Below, piece by piece: positions 4,707 to 5,744 of a DNA stretch of 5,744 nt (the stretch's first letter is position 1; each line of letters starts with the position of its first letter). Both the position numbers and the translations under genes were made by a program. The notes below the pieces were generated by a model. It saw only the letters and a list, made by a program, of their open reading frames with translations. It had not been told where the DNA came from and made no database searches. The DNA lies in the NCBI GenBank assembly GCA_019247135.1, contig JAFAPL010000577.1, positions 1 through 5,744 of the forward strand, read 5' to 3'. The stretch is from Chloroflexota bacterium. GTDB taxonomy: Bacteria; Chloroflexota; UBA6077; CF-72.

Positions 4707-5744
4707 GTGCTCCAGACGCAGACCCTCGAGCGGCTCACGCGGCCGCTGCAGCCGGATGAGATTCGCCAGCGGTATGTTGCCGCCAGAGTGCCGCGGGTTC
4801 CGCTGGCGCTATTACCAACGCCGCTGCACGACGCGCCGCGGCTTGCAAGCGAACTGGGCATCGGCCGGCTACTCATCAAGCGCGACGACCTGACCGGGCT
4901 GGCGTTCGGCGGCAACAAAGCGCGCAACCTGGAGTTCCGGATGGCCGAAGCTGTTGAACAGGGCGCCGACGTCTTCATCGCTGGACTCGAAGCGCAGTCG
5001 AACTCCGCCCGCATGAGCACGGCGGCGGCCAATCTGCTCGGCATGCGCACAATCCTGCTGCTGCGCGAGGAACCAGATATCGAGTGGCAGGGCAACCTCC
5101 TCGTCGACCGGCTGCTTGGGGCCGAAGTGCGGTTCGTCAAGACCAGCGGCCGTGCGACGGCGAGCGCGGACATGGACCGCGCGTTGCGTGACACGGCCGA
5201 AGAAGTCCGGCGAGCGGGTCAGCGGCCATATGTGATGAATCACTCCGGAGCGTTCGCCGTCGGCTCGGCACTAGCCTATCTGTTGTGCAGCCTGGAAATT
5301 CTCGAACAGGCAGCCGAGTTAGGCGCCGACCCGACGCACCTGTACATGTGCTCCGGCAACAAAGGCCATGCTGGATTGATTCTTGGTCGAAAACTCCTCG
5401 GGCGTGCGTATCACACCATCGCCATCAGTCAGCACTACGCCGACGACCGGATTTCGGGCGCCATTGATGGCGCGCGTACCGCATTGGCGATGTTGGGTTG
5501 GGAGATGGATCTCGAACCATCCGACGTCGAGAGCTATGACGGTTACGTGGAGACCGCATACGGAAAACCGAGTCCGCGCGGGCTTGCGGCGATGCGTCTG
5601 GCAGCCAGAACGGAAGGCCTGATGCTGGACCCCATCTACACGGGCAAAGCCATGGCGGGGCTGATTGATCATGCTCGCCACGGCTTGCTCGACAAACAGA
5701 GCACGGTGGTGTTCATTCATACCGGCGGACTCCCGGCGATGTTC
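4707..5744 (+). CDS. PLP-dependent enzyme, D-cysteine desulfhydrase/ACC deaminase family (C-terminus cut by window edge)
   Basis: 346 codons are visible, close to the family's usual full length, so only about 10-20 residues should be missing. It is a fold-type II PLP enzyme. The family entry P-R-V-P-L-A-L-L-P-T-P-L is at 29-40, I-K-R-D-D at 57-61, and the PLP Schiff-base lysine is Lys71 in F-G-G-N-K. The family's D-P-I-Y-T-G-K-A-M-A-G-L is at 308-319 and the closing H-T-G-G-L-P-A-M-F at 338-346. The Y-T-G-K form (rather than Y-E-G-K) points to the D-cysteine desulfhydrase side over true ACC deaminase. Departures: Q-S-N-S100 replaces QSN(H/Q), S-G-N-K-G-H-A-G (216-223) replaces the Gly/Thr-rich phosphate loop, and N-H-S-G (178-181) replaces GGS. 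The enzyme may thus be a sub-family with another amino-acid substrate. I chose GTG 4707 because codon use looks coding from there; GTG 4788 would start too close to the core. Cytoplasmic. Confidence 0.88.
   Translation, partial: MLQTQTLERLTRPLQPDEIRQRYVAARVPRVPLALLPTPLHDAPRLASELGIGRLLIKRDDLTGLAFGGNKARNLEFRMAEAVEQGADVFIAGLEAQSNSARMSTAAANLLGMRTILLLREEPDIEWQGNLLVDRLLGAEVRFVKTSGRATASADMDRALRDTAEEVRRAGQRPYVMNHSGAFAVGSALAYLLCSLEILEQAAELGADPTHLYMCSGNKGHAGLILGRKLLGRAYHTIAISQHYADDRISGAIDGARTALAMLGWEMDLEPSDVESYDGYVETAYGKPSPRGLAAMRLAARTEGLMLDPIYTGKAMAGLIDHARHGLLDKQSTVVFIHTGGLPAMF

Noticed and set aside
4472..5194. 240-codon minus-strand open frame spanning the divergent start region and the PLP-enzyme gene.
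   Set aside because: It overlaps the amidohydrolase N-terminus in another frame and is antisense to the PLP-lysine region. Its composition (Ser/Arg-rich, no motifs) is that of a shadow frame.
1..5744. CRISPR array, tRNA, insertion sequence, att site or toxin-antitoxin module.
   Set aside because: No repeated spacer-repeat pattern, cloverleaf, transposase motif, terminal repeats or recognisable toxin-antitoxin pair was seen on either strand.

Overview
The window is GC-rich bacterial chromosome with dense coding on both strands and no gap longer than about 140 bases. The gene types point to a Chloroflexota-like (possibly Thermomicrobia-like) bacterium: a soluble GAF/NarL-type histidine kinase, a Tat-type lipoprotein, an ECF sigma factor with a long membrane-anchored tail, and an amidohydrolase next to a fold-type II PLP enzyme. 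This assignment comes from gene style only; no rRNA or other phylogenetic marker is present.

Layout. The left edge (1-106, minus) holds the first 35 codons of a twin-arginine lipoprotein. Next, also on minus, are a 72-aa protein of unknown function (244-462) and a large sigma-factor gene (584-2197, upstream limit 2254). The sigma gene is divergent from a histidine kinase (2258-3541, plus). The kinase converges on an amidohydrolase-2 family gene (3564-4682, minus), which is divergent from a D-cysteine desulfhydrase/ACC deaminase-family gene (4707 to the right edge, plus, lacking its last codons).

The most remarkable gene is the sigma factor. An intact sigma-70 region 2 and region 4 are followed by a linker, one transmembrane helix, a Pro/Ala/Thr-rich stalk and an outward-facing domain that resembles DUF1002, the domain of the Bacillus YpuA type. 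As written, this is a one-protein transmembrane signalling device: an extracytoplasmic module covalently joined to a promoter-recognition factor. It shares a roughly 60-bp promoter region with the cytoplasmic kinase, which has no response regulator beside it in this window.

The right half looks metabolic. A TIM-barrel metal hydrolase and a PLP enzyme start 24 bp apart on opposite strands, which suggests joint regulation. Both depart from their families at active-site positions: a usual metal-ligand His appears as Glu in the amidohydrolase, and the PLP enzyme has an altered QSN(H/Q) motif, phosphate loop and GGS segment. Their substrates cannot be named from the sequence.
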